Assembly (NCBI GenBank): GCA_020636255.1
Contig: JACJYE010000004.1
Coordinates: 248,001-312,000, forward strand
Length of the DNA stretch: 64,000 nucleotides
Reading direction: 5' to 3'
From: Lewinellaceae bacterium
Lineage (GTDB): Bacteria; Bacteroidota; Bacteroidia; Chitinophagales; Saprospiraceae
Position numbers and translations under genes: made by a program. Of this stretch, positions 39,661-48,774 are shown in pieces (within the stretch, counting starts at the first letter, position 1; each line of letters starts with the position of its first letter). Under the pieces are notes generated by a model. That model was given only the letters and a program-made list of their open reading frames with translations. It ran no database searches and was not told the DNA's origin.

Positions 39661-39857
39661 CCCTCAAAAATTTAAGGAAACAATTGCTTGGATAATCCAA
39701 CATGTTTTTTTTCATTTGCCGAAAATTTATACCGCCTTTTAATATCGGAGGAATAGAACTTTTTTTAGCCAAACGCCATTAAAGAATATCCAGAGATCAA
39801 GGCCTATGGCCTCTCTGCCGTAAGTACTGTTTTTTATTTACAAACACGAAGATCTTT

Positions 39858-40079
39858 ATGTATTGGACCTTGGAACTTGCGCACCACCTGGAAGACGCTC
39901 CGTGGCCTGCAACCCGCGACGAATTGATCGACTACGCTATTCGCTCAGGGGCGCCGCTGGAAGTCATTGAAAACCTCCAGAACATGGAAGACGAAGGAGA
40001 GATCTATGAAGGTATTGAAGACATCTGGCCGGACTATCCCCGAAAAGATGACTTTCTCTTCAACGAAGAAGAATACTGA
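39858..40079 (+). CDS. DUF2795 family protein
   Basis: A 73-residue acidic protein that I recognise as DUF2795: YWTLELAHHLEDAPWPATRD, ELIDYAIRSGAPLEVIENLQ and EDIWPDYPRKDDFLFNEEEY are strongly conserved across Bacteroidota. Small, cytoplasmic, of unknown function. It is followed by a GC-rich hairpin at 40181-40210. Confidence 0.9.
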   Translation: MYWTLELAHHLEDAPWPATRDELIDYAIRSGAPLEVIENLQNMEDEGEIYEGIEDIWPDYPRKDDFLFNEEEY

Positions 40080-40180
40080 TCAGAAAGCGTTACTCTTGGG
40101 GCAACCTGGCCTCCGCTCCTAACGAAAAGCTGTTCCGGACGAACGCCCTGAACAGGAACAGCGACTGAAAAGAGATATGA

Positions 40181-40210
40181 AGGGGCCTGTACGCATCGCG
40201 GCAGGCCCCT
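40181..40210 (+). terminator. Hairpin terminator downstream of the DUF2795 gene
   Basis: AGGGGCCTG (40181-40189) pairs with CAGGCCCCT (40202-40210) around a 12-base loop, followed by GGCTTTTATT. It ends a transcript before the gene at 40363 and argues against a longer N-terminus for that gene. Confidence 0.6.
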
Positions 40211-40362
40211 GGCTTTTATTCTATGCCTCCCCGCCCATCAAACAAACACGCAAAGGTAGCTTGTCCTGTTGTTGGCCTCTAATGATGTCACAAATCCTTG
40301 AATATTATTATAAAAATTGCAAAATTTACAATGTTTCAAAGCATAGGAAATCTGTAGGTATT

Positions 40363-41877
40363 ATGAAAAATCTCATTGAAATTGCCAGAGTGGTTACCAG
40401 GCGTAAGGTGCGCAAGATCGAAATATTCGACGACAACTCTCTGCAGAACAAAAACAGCAAATTCAACGAGTTCTACGATGCCCTGATGTCCAACAAATTT
40501 AAATCGGACCGCGATGCCGCCAATTACCTGTACGGCTGCTCCCCTACCGACCCCAAATACCGGCAGCTGAAATCGAGGTTCCGCAAACGCCTGCTCAACA
40601 CGCTTTTTTTCCTTGACGTCAACCTTCCCAATGCCTCGGGCTACGACCGGGCATACTACTCCTGCAACAAGGAATGGGCCCTGGTGAAAACACTGATGTG
40701 GTACGATGCCCCGCACACTGCCGCACAGCTGGCACGGCAGGTGCTGACCACTGCACTGAAGTTCCACTTCGCCGACATCATCGTCAACTGTTCCCGTATC
40801 CTGCGGGATTATTATGCACTGGAAGGCGACGAGAACAACTACGAGATATACGACAATTACATTAAAGAATTTGCCCATATCCTGGAGGCCGAGATCCGTT
40901 CCGAAGAGCTATATCAGCGGGTCATCCTGAACTACTTTAAGCCCCATTCCCAAAATAAAGGGCTGGCCGAACGCATCGACTCCTACTGTGAAGCCCTGGT
41001 GGGCCTGTCGGAACAGTACGACTCACCGGTCGTCTTTTACAACATGTACCTCGTCTGGATATACCGGTACGAAATGTTGATGGATTTTGATGCGATGATC
41101 GAGGTTTGTGAACAGGGTGAAAAATATATCGAACAACACTCCACCTTCGAACAGGAAGTCAAGCTGACGACCTTCCAGTCCAAAAAGATGTCGGCCTACC
41201 TGCACCTCCGGAATTACCGCGACGGGCGGGCCAATGCCGAGATATGCCTTAAAAAGATGACAGAAGGCAGCGAAGCCTGGTTCAATTTCATGGAATACTA
41301 CTTCCTGCTGGCGATGCATACCGACAACTACATCCATGCCATCGCCATCTTCAACCAGGCCTCGGAGAACGCCAAATTCCGGAAGCTCGAAGACCAAAAC
41401 CGGGAAAAATGGAACCTCTTCGAAGCCTATTGCAACTACATCATAGAAAGCGAAGGCAAGCAAAACCCCGTGCTGATGATGCAGCGTAAGAAGAGTTTCC
41501 GCCTGAGTAACTTCCTCAGTAGCGCGATCCTTTACCCCAAGGAACTGCGCATCTTTTCCATCCTGATGATCATCCTGCAGATCCTCTTCCTGCTGGAAAG
41601 AAAGACCTACAGCGGCCTTTCCGATCGTATCGAGCGGCTGAAAAAATATGCCAACCAGCAATTGCGCAAAGAGGAATACTTCCGTGCCGTGCAGTTCATC
41701 AGGCTGCTGCAGCAACTCAACAAGGCCGATTTCCAGGCCGAAGAGATCAGCAACACGGAAAACTACCTGAGTTCCCTGCAAAGCCGCCCCTTCTTCTACC
41801 GGGGAGTCGTAGCCGAACTGGAGGTCATCCCCTACGAAAAGCTCTGGAACCGCGTCCTTTCTTATCTTAATAATTAA
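40363..41877 (+). CDS. Large alpha-helical (TPR-like) protein of unknown function
   Basis: A 504-residue cytoplasmic protein, helical throughout, with repeat-like segments in TPR/solenoid style (FYNMYLVWIYRYEMLMDFDA, MEYYFLLAMHTDNYIHAIAI, NREKWNLFEAYCNYIIESEG). The N-terminus (IARVVTRRKVRKIEIFDD) is basic. The ATG at 40363 is preferred over one at 40177, since the upstream part crosses a terminator hairpin. No known catalytic motif is visible. It is followed after 9 bp by cmk, so the two are probably cotranscribed. I do not recognise the family; it may be specific to this lineage. Confidence 0.7.
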   Translation: MKNLIEIARVVTRRKVRKIEIFDDNSLQNKNSKFNEFYDALMSNKFKSDRDAANYLYGCSPTDPKYRQLKSRFRKRLLNTLFFLDVNLPNASGYDRAYYSCNKEWALVKTLMWYDAPHTAAQLARQVLTTALKFHFADIIVNCSRILRDYYALEGDENNYEIYDNYIKEFAHILEAEIRSEELYQRVILNYFKPHSQNKGLAERIDSYCEALVGLSEQYDSPVVFYNMYLVWIYRYEMLMDFDAMIEVCEQGEKYIEQHSTFEQEVKLTTFQSKKMSAYLHLRNYRDGRANAEICLKKMTEGSEAWFNFMEYYFLLAMHTDNYIHAIAIFNQASENAKFRKLEDQNREKWNLFEAYCNYIIESEGKQNPVLMMQRKKSFRLSNFLSSAILYPKELRIFSILMIILQILFLLERKTYSGLSDRIERLKKYANQQLRKEEYFRAVQFIRLLQQLNKADFQAEEISNTENYLSSLQSRPFFYRGVVAELEVIPYEKLWNRVLSYLNN

Positions 41878-41886
41878 AAAAAGGCA

Positions 41887-42561
41887 TTGGAGAAGATCAT
41901 CATCGCCGTCGACGGTTATTCATCCTGCGGGAAAAGCACGCTTGCGCGTAGCCTGGCCGAAAAACTCGGTTATACGTATATCGATTCCGGGGCCATGTAC
42001 CGGGCCGTGACGTTGTACTTTCTGCGCAATGGCATCCTGGCCGGCGAAGAGGAAACAGCGCTCCGGAATATCTCCCTGCGCTTCAGCAGGCCTGCCAACC
42101 ACACCATCCTCAATGGAGAAGATGTAGAAGAAGAGATCCGCCAGATGTACGTTTCCAACCAGGTCAGCCAGGTGTCGGCCATACCGGCAGTACGGCGCGC
42201 GATGGTACGCCAGCAACAGGAAATGGGCAAGGAAAAGGGGATCGTAATGGACGGCAGGGATATCGGCACGGTGGTCTTTCCCGATGCCGAGCTCAAGATA
42301 TTCCTCACAGCCACCCCCGAGGTGCGCACCCGGCGCCGCTACGACGAACTTCGCGCCAAAGGCATAAACACCAGCATGGAAGAAGTTCGCGCCAACCTCC
42401 TGAAAAGAGACCATATCGATTCGACAAGGGAAGATAGCCCCCTGCGCCAGGCCGACGACGCAGCGGTGATAGACAACACACGCCTGACAAGGGATCAGCA
42501 GCTGCAAAAAGCCCTGGAGTTGGCTCGTGCTGCCGGCGCACAGGAAAACATCGCCGGATAA
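41887..42561 (+). CDS. cmk: Cytidylate kinase
   Basis: CMP/dCMP kinase (224 residues). The P-loop GYSSCGKSTLA is at residues 9-19. Next comes LGYTYIDSGAMYRAVTLYFL with the CMP-binding Asp and Arg. Later blocks are VMDGRDIGTVVFPDAELKIF near 120 and the lid TRRRYDELRAKG plus RDHIDSTREDSPLRQADDA. The start is TTG at 41887, since no ATG is available in frame and the family begins here (EKIIIAVDGYSS). Confidence 0.95.
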   Translation: MEKIIIAVDGYSSCGKSTLARSLAEKLGYTYIDSGAMYRAVTLYFLRNGILAGEEETALRNISLRFSRPANHTILNGEDVEEEIRQMYVSNQVSQVSAIPAVRRAMVRQQQEMGKEKGIVMDGRDIGTVVFPDAELKIFLTATPEVRTRRRYDELRAKGINTSMEEVRANLLKRDHIDSTREDSPLRQADDAAVIDNTRLTRDQQLQKALELARAAGAQENIAG

Positions 42562-42570
42562 ACAGCCGTA

Positions 42571-42987
42571 TTAAAGATCCCTGACCGAATTGCGGTCGAC
42601 AAGGATATCCTTGAGCTCTTTCAGAAATTGATATTGATGAGGTAATACTTTTCTGAAGGCCTCCTTGACCACAAAGAACGCCCCCATTTCCATAACCTTG
42701 TCTTTGAGGTACTTCGCATCCTCATACAACATATCCTTCAAGGAAGGGATCTCATGCCAGTCGCCTTCTACAGCCCAGGCTTCTTCCAGCCCACCGCTTT
42801 CCTGCTGTATCGGGTCGAGCTCTATGAGGCGGTCCTCATCCCGCAGGGATCGGGAGCGCTCGTCATTGAGCGGCCCCTGGGGTATCTGCCAGTTCTCTTT
42901 ATCCTGGCCTGAGTTTACCAGAAAAACTTCCAAACCTTTCTCCCTAAAACGGTAGATGATCAGATTTGCTTTTTTGGACAAGTTCAT
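42571..42987 (-). CDS. Degenerate NUDIX-fold protein
   Basis: A 138-residue protein that begins like a NUDIX hydrolase (ANLIIYRFREKGLEVFLVNS, then ENWQIPQGPLND), but the catalytic box (GX5EX7REXXEEXG) is not present. In its place is an acidic stretch, SLRDEDRLIELDPIQQESGG. It is therefore probably not an active NUDIX enzyme but may keep a binding role. I take the ATG at 42987, because a -7 promoter box lies at 43072-43079, inside the longer frame that would start at 43131. Convergent with cmk. Confidence 0.7.
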   Translation of the reverse strand: MNLSKKANLIIYRFREKGLEVFLVNSGQDKENWQIPQGPLNDERSRSLRDEDRLIELDPIQQESGGLEEAWAVEGDWHEIPSLKDMLYEDAKYLKDKVMEMGAFFVVKEAFRKVLPHQYQFLKELKDILVDRNSVRDL

Positions 42988-43071
42988 AAAATATGCTTTT
43001 CGGCGGTCCGCCACCCAAAATTTAATTCCTAAACAGTTATGTAGGAAAAAGGTTTTAGGTTTAGTACAGCA

Positions 43072-43079
43072 CAAAGATA
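43072..43079 (-). promoter_or_regulatory. -7 box (TATCTTTG on the minus strand) of the NUDIX-like gene
   Basis: A perfect TAnnTTTG match, 85 bp upstream of the chosen start. It supports the shorter protein. Confidence 0.5.
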
Positions 43080-43127
43080 AGCCATCGGCCGCTTTTTCCA
43101 AACACGGAGCAGCAGCATTGCAAAACA

Positions 43128-43799
43128 TCAACGGCTCAATGACTGCTCCAGGACTTCGAGGACGCCCAGGGAGAGAAAAACTTCCTTTTCCTCAGGGCTC
43201 ATATCTTCTTTTACGAACTCAAATGCACGCTGGCCGAGCTTTGCCTTCGCCCCCTTATCTATCTTAGCCACGTTGCCGACTTCTCTCTCATTGACCAGAA
43301 CAGGAAGCAAAAGCTCATCGCTCTCGCGTTTGACCCGGGCCAGCATTCGGTTGCTACGGCCGCTGTATAACACGCTATCCGCTTTCATAACGCCTACCGG
43401 CTTGTCATTGATCGAAACCTCCACATTGCCTTTGCGGAAGCGGTACACGTATTCCCTGCTTCGGGTACGGGCATAAAGCAGGGCATTGCGGCCTGAGCCG
43501 AGGTATTCCTTATAGCTATAGGCCAGCACAGGTTCGTGGTAGATAGAGGTAAAAATACCCTTTGCCGTCCGGGACAAGCCCTTTCGGATAGACTGCTTTT
43601 CCTGGTTGAAAGAGAACAATTCCACTTCCTCCTTGGTGAGCGGCACCAGGCCTGATGCCCATTTGTCCATGTCCGCCTTCATTTTTTTGAGGTCTTCCTG
43701 TATTCTCCGGCTCCCGGGCTGAAAAATGGAAAAAACCTTAGCCAGCAGCACGACTCCCAGCGCGGCCAGTACCAAAGTGAATAATGCGAATAGTGCCAT
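43128..43799 (-). CDS. Membrane-anchored protein of unknown function
   Basis: A 223-residue protein with one N-terminal membrane helix (ALFALFTLVLAALGVVLLAKVF) and a cytoplasmic or periplasmic body of mixed charge. A coiled-coil-like segment (RRIQEDLKKMKADMDKWASG) follows the helix. Then come beta-strand-rich stretches (EYVYRFRKGNVEVSINDKPV, LLPVLVNEREVGNVAKIDKG) resembling a small beta-barrel. No family recognised. It lies 35 bp downstream of the lipoprotein gene and is probably cotranscribed with it. Confidence 0.7.
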   Translation of the reverse strand: MALFALFTLVLAALGVVLLAKVFSIFQPGSRRIQEDLKKMKADMDKWASGLVPLTKEEVELFSFNQEKQSIRKGLSRTAKGIFTSIYHEPVLAYSYKEYLGSGRNALLYARTRSREYVYRFRKGNVEVSINDKPVGVMKADSVLYSGRSNRMLARVKRESDELLLPVLVNEREVGNVAKIDKGAKAKLGQRAFEFVKEDMSPEEKEVFLSLGVLEVLEQSLSR

Positions 43800-43834
43800 A
43801 ACAGGGTTTGTTGTATGAGTGAAAGGGCAGAGCC

Positions 43835-44911
43835 CTATTCGTAAATGCCTGACTGGTGGTCAAACTGTATCCCGTATTTTTCCGGCTCGTCGAATTGCCT
43901 GCGCCGGGCGCTAAGGCTTATTTCCCCCTTCTCTCCCACTACCTTAAAGTGGGCCGACAGGATGGAGTCGAGCTCCGCCGCCGCTTTGTCTCTCGTTTCC
44001 CAATAAGTAACGCCGCGAGCAGCTATATCGTTGAGTAGCATCCCCCTGTATCGGCCGATCTCTTCGTGCAACAAATCGTTATAAACCAGTAGTTTATCCA
44101 ATTTCTTCAACATGCTGTAGTGGATGCCTCTGCCGAGCAGGCTATGCCCCTGCTGGACTTCGTCCTCGATCGTCCAGGAAGGAAAGAAATACTCTATGCT
44201 GTCTTCCGGATAAACGGCCAGGCAAAAGGCAAGCAGCTGGTCATCCGCAGGGCCTGTTGTAACTGCTGCTTTGCGAAGATACGGCCGAAAATCGATGAAT
44301 AGATAAACTTCGCCAGCCTGTTTGAGCCGATAGGGCACGAACAGGGGAAAGCCTGCCCTGGCCCGGAACAACAGCTCAGCACTGCCCTCATGGCGGGCCA
44401 GTGCGTCCATAAGGGAATCGCGTAACCCGTACCCTTCCGACAAATGGCGGGCCAGCCCTTCCGCCTCTGACAACGTATCAAAAGCATAGTTGAAGCCTTC
44501 GAGCCGGGCAGCGAGCGCTTCTCCAAACAAAGACCCCAGCCCCCAGCCTTCACCGGCCTCGCCGGCGCCTGCATCCATGAATGCTGCGGCATAGGCCCAC
44601 CCCTGCTTACCGTCCACCGTCTCCACCAGAAGCCAGGGCTCGTTGTAGTTCCGGCCTTGCCGTTCCAGGTGGGTGGTAAACCCGCTGGACTGCCCCAGGC
44701 TCATCACAACGGTTCCGGGAAGGAGTTCCATGATCGGGCGCCCATTTTCCCCCGGTTCTTCCTGGAGCTGAAAATAGGGCTGCCGCACAGACAGATCCCT
44801 GCCGTTGCCCCCGCTTGTGCCCGGGGCCTCTCCTGTTTTTCCACCGCCGCCGGAACTGCAGCCCACCAGCATCAGGAGCAGAACAAAGCCGATGATATCC
44901 CAGTATCTCAT
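43835..44911 (-). CDS. Lipoprotein with SH3-like N-terminal domain
   Basis: A 358-residue lipoprotein (signal ending LLLMLVGCSSGGGG). A glycine/serine linker leads to an SH3b-like domain at about 45-110 (GRPIMELLPGTVVMSLG, then PWLLVETVDGKQGWAYAAAF), a fold often used to bind the cell wall or other proteins. The remainder, about 240 residues, is unknown and mostly alpha-helical (EAEGLARHLSEGYGLRDSLM). It is probably attached to a periplasmic membrane face. First gene of a pair with the membrane protein at 43128. The rpoD terminator separates it from rpoD. Confidence 0.75.
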   Translation of the reverse strand: MRYWDIIGFVLLLMLVGCSSGGGGKTGEAPGTSGGNGRDLSVRQPYFQLQEEPGENGRPIMELLPGTVVMSLGQSSGFTTHLERQGRNYNEPWLLVETVDGKQGWAYAAAFMDAGAGEAGEGWGLGSLFGEALAARLEGFNYAFDTLSEAEGLARHLSEGYGLRDSLMDALARHEGSAELLFRARAGFPLFVPYRLKQAGEVYLFIDFRPYLRKAAVTTGPADDQLLAFCLAVYPEDSIEYFFPSWTIEDEVQQGHSLLGRGIHYSMLKKLDKLLVYNDLLHEEIGRYRGMLLNDIAARGVTYWETRDKAAAELDSILSAHFKVVGEKGEISLSARRRQFDEPEKYGIQFDHQSGIYE

Positions 44912-44932
44912 GTGTCGAAATTATTAGGCAAA

Positions 44933-44970
44933 AAAAGGCCCACCTTTTCCGAGGACAAGGTGGGCCTTTT
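44933..44970 (-). terminator. Rho-independent terminator of rpoD
   Basis: A perfect 14-bp stem (44933-44946 and 44957-44970) with a 10-base loop, GC-rich in the middle. On the minus strand it is followed by a run of seven T residues, starting 21 bp after the rpoD stop codon. Confidence 0.9.
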
Positions 44971-44990
44971 TGGGCAACCGCGCATCCCTG

Positions 44991-45857
44991 CTAGCCCAGA
45001 TAAGATTTCAGGGCATTGCGGTTATAAGACTTGCGAAGGCGGCGAATAGCCCGCTCTTTGATCTGCCGGACGCGTTCACGCGTCAGGCCGTACAGTTCGC
45101 CGATCTCTTCCAGCGTCAGGGCTTTCTGCCCGTTCAGGCCGTAATAGGACGACAGTACTTCAACCTCGCGCGGCGACAGGATCGACAGGCCCTGCTGCAC
45201 TTCTTCCTTGAGGGATTGTTCCATGAGCAACCCATCGGGCATCATATCCTCATCGCTGGAAATGACATCGAGCATGGTGGAATCACCGTCTTCGCCACTC
45301 AGGGGGGCGTCGACAGAGACATGGCGGCCGTTGCCTTTCAGCATATTGCCCACTTCTTTGGGTGTCATATCGAGCAGTTCGGCCAACTCCTCGTTCGTCG
45401 GTTCGCGCTCGAACTCCTGGACAAAAGACAAAAAAGCTTCATTGACCTTATTGTATGAGCCGACCTTATTCAGTGGCAGGCGGACGATGCGGGAATACTC
45501 GACGATAGCCTGCAGGATAGATTGCCGGATCCACCATACAGCATAGGAAATGAACTTGAACCCTTTGGTCTCGTCGAAGCGGCGGGCGGCTTTCATCAAG
45601 CCTACATTGCCCTCATTGATGAGGTCGCTAAGCGAAAGGCCCTGGTTTTGATACTGCTTGGCAACCGAAACAACGAACCTCAGGTTGGCCTTCGTCAGTT
45701 TATCCAGCGCCTCCTGGTCGCCCTGGCGGATGCGTTTGGCCAGCTCGGCTTCCTCCTCCGGCGTCAGCATAGGTATCTTGCCGATATCGTTGAGATACTT
45801 GTCTAATGCCAGGCTCTCTCTGGCCGTAATTTTATTCGTAATCTTCAGTTGCCGCAT
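44991..45857 (-). CDS. rpoD: Primary RNA polymerase sigma factor (RpoD/SigA)
   Basis: A 288-residue group 1 sigma-70 factor. Region 1.2 starts at [20 protein letters not shown]; region 2 holds [40 protein letters not shown] and [20 protein letters not shown]; region 3 is near 130-190; and region 4 ends with [20 protein letters not shown] (positions about 245-264). The short length without region 1.1 is the known form in Bacteroidota, whose housekeeping sigma recognises the TTTG/TAnnTTTG promoters seen in this window. It ends in a strong terminator. Confidence 0.97.
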   Translation of the reverse strand: MRQLKITNKITARESLALDKYLNDIGKIPMLTPEEEAELAKRIRQGDQEALDKLTKANLRFVVSVAKQYQNQGLSLSDLINEGNVGLMKAARRFDETKGFKFISYAVWWIRQSILQAIVEYSRIVRLPLNKVGSYNKVNEAFLSFVQEFEREPTNEELAELLDMTPKEVGNMLKGNGRHVSVDAPLSGEDGDSTMLDVISSDEDMMPDGLLMEQSLKEEVQQGLSILSPREVEVLSSYYGLNGQKALTLEEIGELYGLTRERVRQIKERAIRRLRKSYNRNALKSYLG

Positions 45858-46088
45858 AAGGTTGGGTATTTTAGGGACTTTCTTTTCACCATTAAAATAC
45901 GCTTTAAATTTTAAAAAGTTGCTCTTTGGAAAGAACTTGACTTTTTCAGAAAAAAAAGCATTGCACTAAATTCACTAAAATTACAATAGGTAGCGGGAAA
46001 AAGTTCCCTCTTTTTTGCACCGTTCTTTATAATGACGGCGGTTAGGCTTAAAGGACACTAATCCCGGCAGGCAAGGGATGAAAATAAA

Positions 46089-46123
46089 ATACCCGGTTGC
46101 AGCATTCGCCGGCAACCGGGTAT
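46089..46123 (-). terminator. Rho-independent terminator of pnp
   Basis: A 12-bp perfect stem (46089-46100 and 46112-46123) lies 22 bp after the pnp stop codon. On the minus strand it is followed by TTTATTTT. Confidence 0.88.
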
Positions 46124-46144
46124 GGGAGGAAAGCAGGGCTTTGG

Positions 46145-48367
46145 TTAGTCCCTTCTCCTGTTCTTTCCGTCGCGGCGGCCACCGTCGTGGCGCGGGCCAT
46201 CGTCGTCGTCACCTTCAGGGCCGTCGCCCTGGCCATTGCGCTGAGGCTTAGGCAGCAGGGATTTACGGGACAGGCGAAGTTTGCCGGTCTTTTTATCTAC
46301 ACCGATGAGCTGGACGCGGACCTCATCGCCTTCTTTGAAAAACTCCTCCACCTTATCGATCCGGGAATGCGAGATCTCAGAAACGTGGAGCAGGCCGCTT
46401 TTCCCCATAAAATCGACGAAGACACCGTAGGGCATCACCGATTTCACTTTCGCATCGTAGATGTCTCCGATAGCGGGGGTAAAAGTGATGCGGCGGATAC
46501 GCTCCAATGCGGCCTCGATAGAAGCCCGGTCGCTGCTGGCAATATTCACCACACCTTCGTCACCCACTTCGGTGATATTGATGATCGTATTGGTCTCGCT
46601 CTGGATCTCCTGGATCACTTTCCCACCCGGGCCAATGACGGCGCCGATGAAGCTCTTGTCGATAATCAGCTCGACGATGCGCGGAGCATGAGGCTTGAGG
46701 TCCTCTCTGGGTTCATCGATCGTTTTGCCCATTTCATTCAAAATGTGCAGGCGGCCTTTGCGGGCCTGTTCCAGAGCGGATTCCAGCAGTTCATAGGGCA
46801 TGCCATCGATCTTGATGTCCATCTGGCAGCCGGTAATGCCTTTTTCCGTGCCGGTCACTTTGAAGTCCATATCGCCGAGGGCGTCTTCATCGCCGAGTAT
46901 GTCTGTCAGGACAGCGTTCCGGGCGCCGTCGGAGATCAGGCCCATGGCGATACCAGCCACCGGCGCTTTGATCTTGATGCCACCGTCCATAAGGGCCATT
47001 GAACCGGCACAGACGGTTGCCATAGAAGAAGAGCCGTTGGATTCCAGGATATCGGAAACCAGGCGAATGGTATAAGGAGAACCTTCCGGCAGCATTTTGC
47101 GCAGGGAGCGGGCGGCAAGGTTGGCGTGGCCGACTTCGCGGCGGCCCGGGCCGCGCTGGGGCTTGATCTCTCCAACGGAGAAAGCCGGGAAGTTGTAGTG
47201 CAGGATGAATTTTTCGTAATACTGGCCCAGGGCGTTGTCGATCATCATCTCGTCCATCTTCGTGCCCAGGGTCATGGAAGTCAGCGACTGGGTCTCACCG
47301 CGGGTGAAGATAGCGGAGCCGTGCGCGGCAGGCAGGTAGTCTACCTCGGTCCAGATGGGGCGCACCTCATCGAGTTTGCGGCCGTCGAGGCGTACTTTTT
47401 CCGCCATGACCATCTCGCGTATCACCTCTTTTTTCAGCTTGTCGAAGTAGGCTTCGGCCATGGCGCCCTTTTCTTCCATATACTCCTCGCCCTTCTCCTC
47501 TGTCAGTGCGGCGATAAACGCTTCTTTGATGAGGCTGAAGCCTTCTTTGCGGGCGTGTTTATCGAGGAAAGCACTGGATATCTTATAGATGCGGGCCTTG
47601 GCAAAATCCGAGGCTTTCTTCTTCAGTTCTTCATCTTCGGCCACGGGCTCGACTTCCCTTTTATTCAGGGCTTTATCGCCGACTTTTTTCGCCAGTTCGA
47701 GCTGTGCGTTACACTGCACCTTGATGGCCTCGTGGCCTGCCTTGATGGCTTCGACCAGAGCTTTTTCGGAGCATTCCCGGGCTTCGCCCTCCACCATGAC
47801 CACATTGTCGAGGGTAGCGGCTACGATGATATCGAGCTCGGCCTCTTCCAGGGCCGATTTATTGGGGTTGATATGGTATTCGCCATTGATCAGGGCAACA
47901 CGGACCTCGGAGATCGGGCCGGCGAAAGGGATATCCGAAACGGCAAAGGCTGCAGAAGCGGCCAGCGCGGCGAAAGCGTCGGGCGGCACGTCCTTATCGC
48001 CGGAGATCAGGTTGATGATCACCTGGGTCTCGTTCATATATCCGTCCGGGAAAAGCGGGCGGATGGCCCGGTCGACCAGGCGGGAAATGAGCACTTCGTA
48101 ATCAGACAGCTTGGCTTCCCTGCGGAAAAAGTTGCCGGGTATACGGCCGGCAGAAGCGAATTTTTCCTGGTAATCTACGGACAGCGGGAAAAAGCTTTGC
48201 CCTTCTTTGGCTTCTTTGGCTGAAACGACCGAGCAAAGCAGCATGGTGTGGCCCATACGCACTACCACGGAGCCATCGGCCTGGGTAGCAAGTTTTCCCG
48301 TTTCAATCGTGACGGTTCTGCCATCGGGGAGGTCGAAGGACGTTGTAATCGGAATCTGTTGTCCCAT
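46145..48367 (-). CDS. pnp: Polyribonucleotide nucleotidyltransferase
   Basis: PNPase (740 residues), a 3'-5' phosphorolytic exoribonuclease. It has two RNase PH domains: the N-terminal one from GRTVTIETGKLATQADGSVV to ISRLVDRAIRPLFPDGYMNE, and the second with TRGETQSLTSMTLGTKMDEM and ESNGSSSMATVCAGSMALMD. A KH domain (IGPGGKVIQEIQSET) and an S1 domain (GDIYDAKVKSVMPYGVFVDF) follow at about 560-700. The C-terminal tail is low complexity (Asp/Gly/Arg rich, DGPEGDDDDGPRHDGGRRDG). ATG 48367 is chosen because MGQQIPITTSFDLPDG starts the protein well; a start 15 codons earlier is also open. It lies downstream of rpsO but has its own -7 box. Confidence 0.97.
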   Translation of the reverse strand: MGQQIPITTSFDLPDGRTVTIETGKLATQADGSVVVRMGHTMLLCSVVSAKEAKEGQSFFPLSVDYQEKFASAGRIPGNFFRREAKLSDYEVLISRLVDRAIRPLFPDGYMNETQVIINLISGDKDVPPDAFAALAASAAFAVSDIPFAGPISEVRVALINGEYHINPNKSALEEAELDIIVAATLDNVVMVEGEARECSEKALVEAIKAGHEAIKVQCNAQLELAKKVGDKALNKREVEPVAEDEELKKKASDFAKARIYKISSAFLDKHARKEGFSLIKEAFIAALTEEKGEEYMEEKGAMAEAYFDKLKKEVIREMVMAEKVRLDGRKLDEVRPIWTEVDYLPAAHGSAIFTRGETQSLTSMTLGTKMDEMMIDNALGQYYEKFILHYNFPAFSVGEIKPQRGPGRREVGHANLAARSLRKMLPEGSPYTIRLVSDILESNGSSSMATVCAGSMALMDGGIKIKAPVAGIAMGLISDGARNAVLTDILGDEDALGDMDFKVTGTEKGITGCQMDIKIDGMPYELLESALEQARKGRLHILNEMGKTIDEPREDLKPHAPRIVELIIDKSFIGAVIGPGGKVIQEIQSETNTIINITEVGDEGVVNIASSDRASIEAALERIRRITFTPAIGDIYDAKVKSVMPYGVFVDFMGKSGLLHVSEISHSRIDKVEEFFKEGDEVRVQLIGVDKKTGKLRLSRKSLLPKPQRNGQGDGPEGDDDDGPRHDGGRRDGKNRRRD

Positions 48368-48627
48368 CTTGGAATTGATTAAATTTTCTTGTGATAAATT
48401 CTTTCTTGGCAAACGCTGCGCGAACTTTCTTCCCGTCTATAGGCCTATGCGGGGGGGACTCCCGGGAAAGCTCGGGCATTTTGAGGGAGGAGTAGCATGT
48501 TGCGGGGTAAGGGCCTGCCTGAATTCGGGGTCAGCTTATTTCTACCTTGATCGCTTTGTGTTTCGGAGCACTCCTTCGCTTTAAATTGTCAATATTCGCT
48601 CGTCTTGTTTTTTCTTTTTACCGGCAA

Positions 48628-48635
48628 CAAAGATA
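48628..48635 (-). promoter_or_regulatory. -7 box (TATCTTTG on the minus strand) of pnp
   Basis: A perfect TAnnTTTG match about 260 bp upstream of the pnp start, on the minus strand. No TTTG -33 box is seen at 19-21 bp. Confidence 0.5.
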
Positions 48636-48732
48636 ATCAATTGTTGCGATTGCGGCTAACTTTATAGCGGTTTGCGCCGGCAGGCAGGTAAACCTGTCCT
48701 TTATTCAGGGCGACGGCAGGGATATAACGCAG

Positions 48733-48763
48733 AAGAAGTGTTCCGGGTACCGGAACACTTCTT
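48733..48763 (-). terminator. Palindrome between rpsO and pnp
   Basis: A 14-bp perfect stem (48733-48746 and 48750-48763) with a 3-base loop begins 11 bp after the rpsO stop. The minus-strand tail is not T-rich, so it may be an attenuator or processing hairpin instead of a full terminator. Confidence 0.6.
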
Positions 48764-48774
48764 CCACTCTTGTC

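Larger units (their letters stand above)
48368..48774. other. Gene-free stretch between rpsO and pnp: pnp leader
   Basis: About 407 bp without a gene. It holds the rpsO-side hairpin (48733-48763), the pnp -7 box (48628-48635) and a leader of roughly 255 bp before the pnp start. PNPase leaders are known regulatory targets in other bacteria, but I see no defined riboswitch here. Confidence 0.6.

Noticed and set aside
47126..48223. A 365-codon frame opposite pnp
   Set aside because: A shadow of the PNPase gene on the other strand.
48733..48763. A standard terminator for rpsO
   Set aside because: The stem is strong but no T-run follows on the minus strand, so it is kept only as a hairpin with uncertain role.
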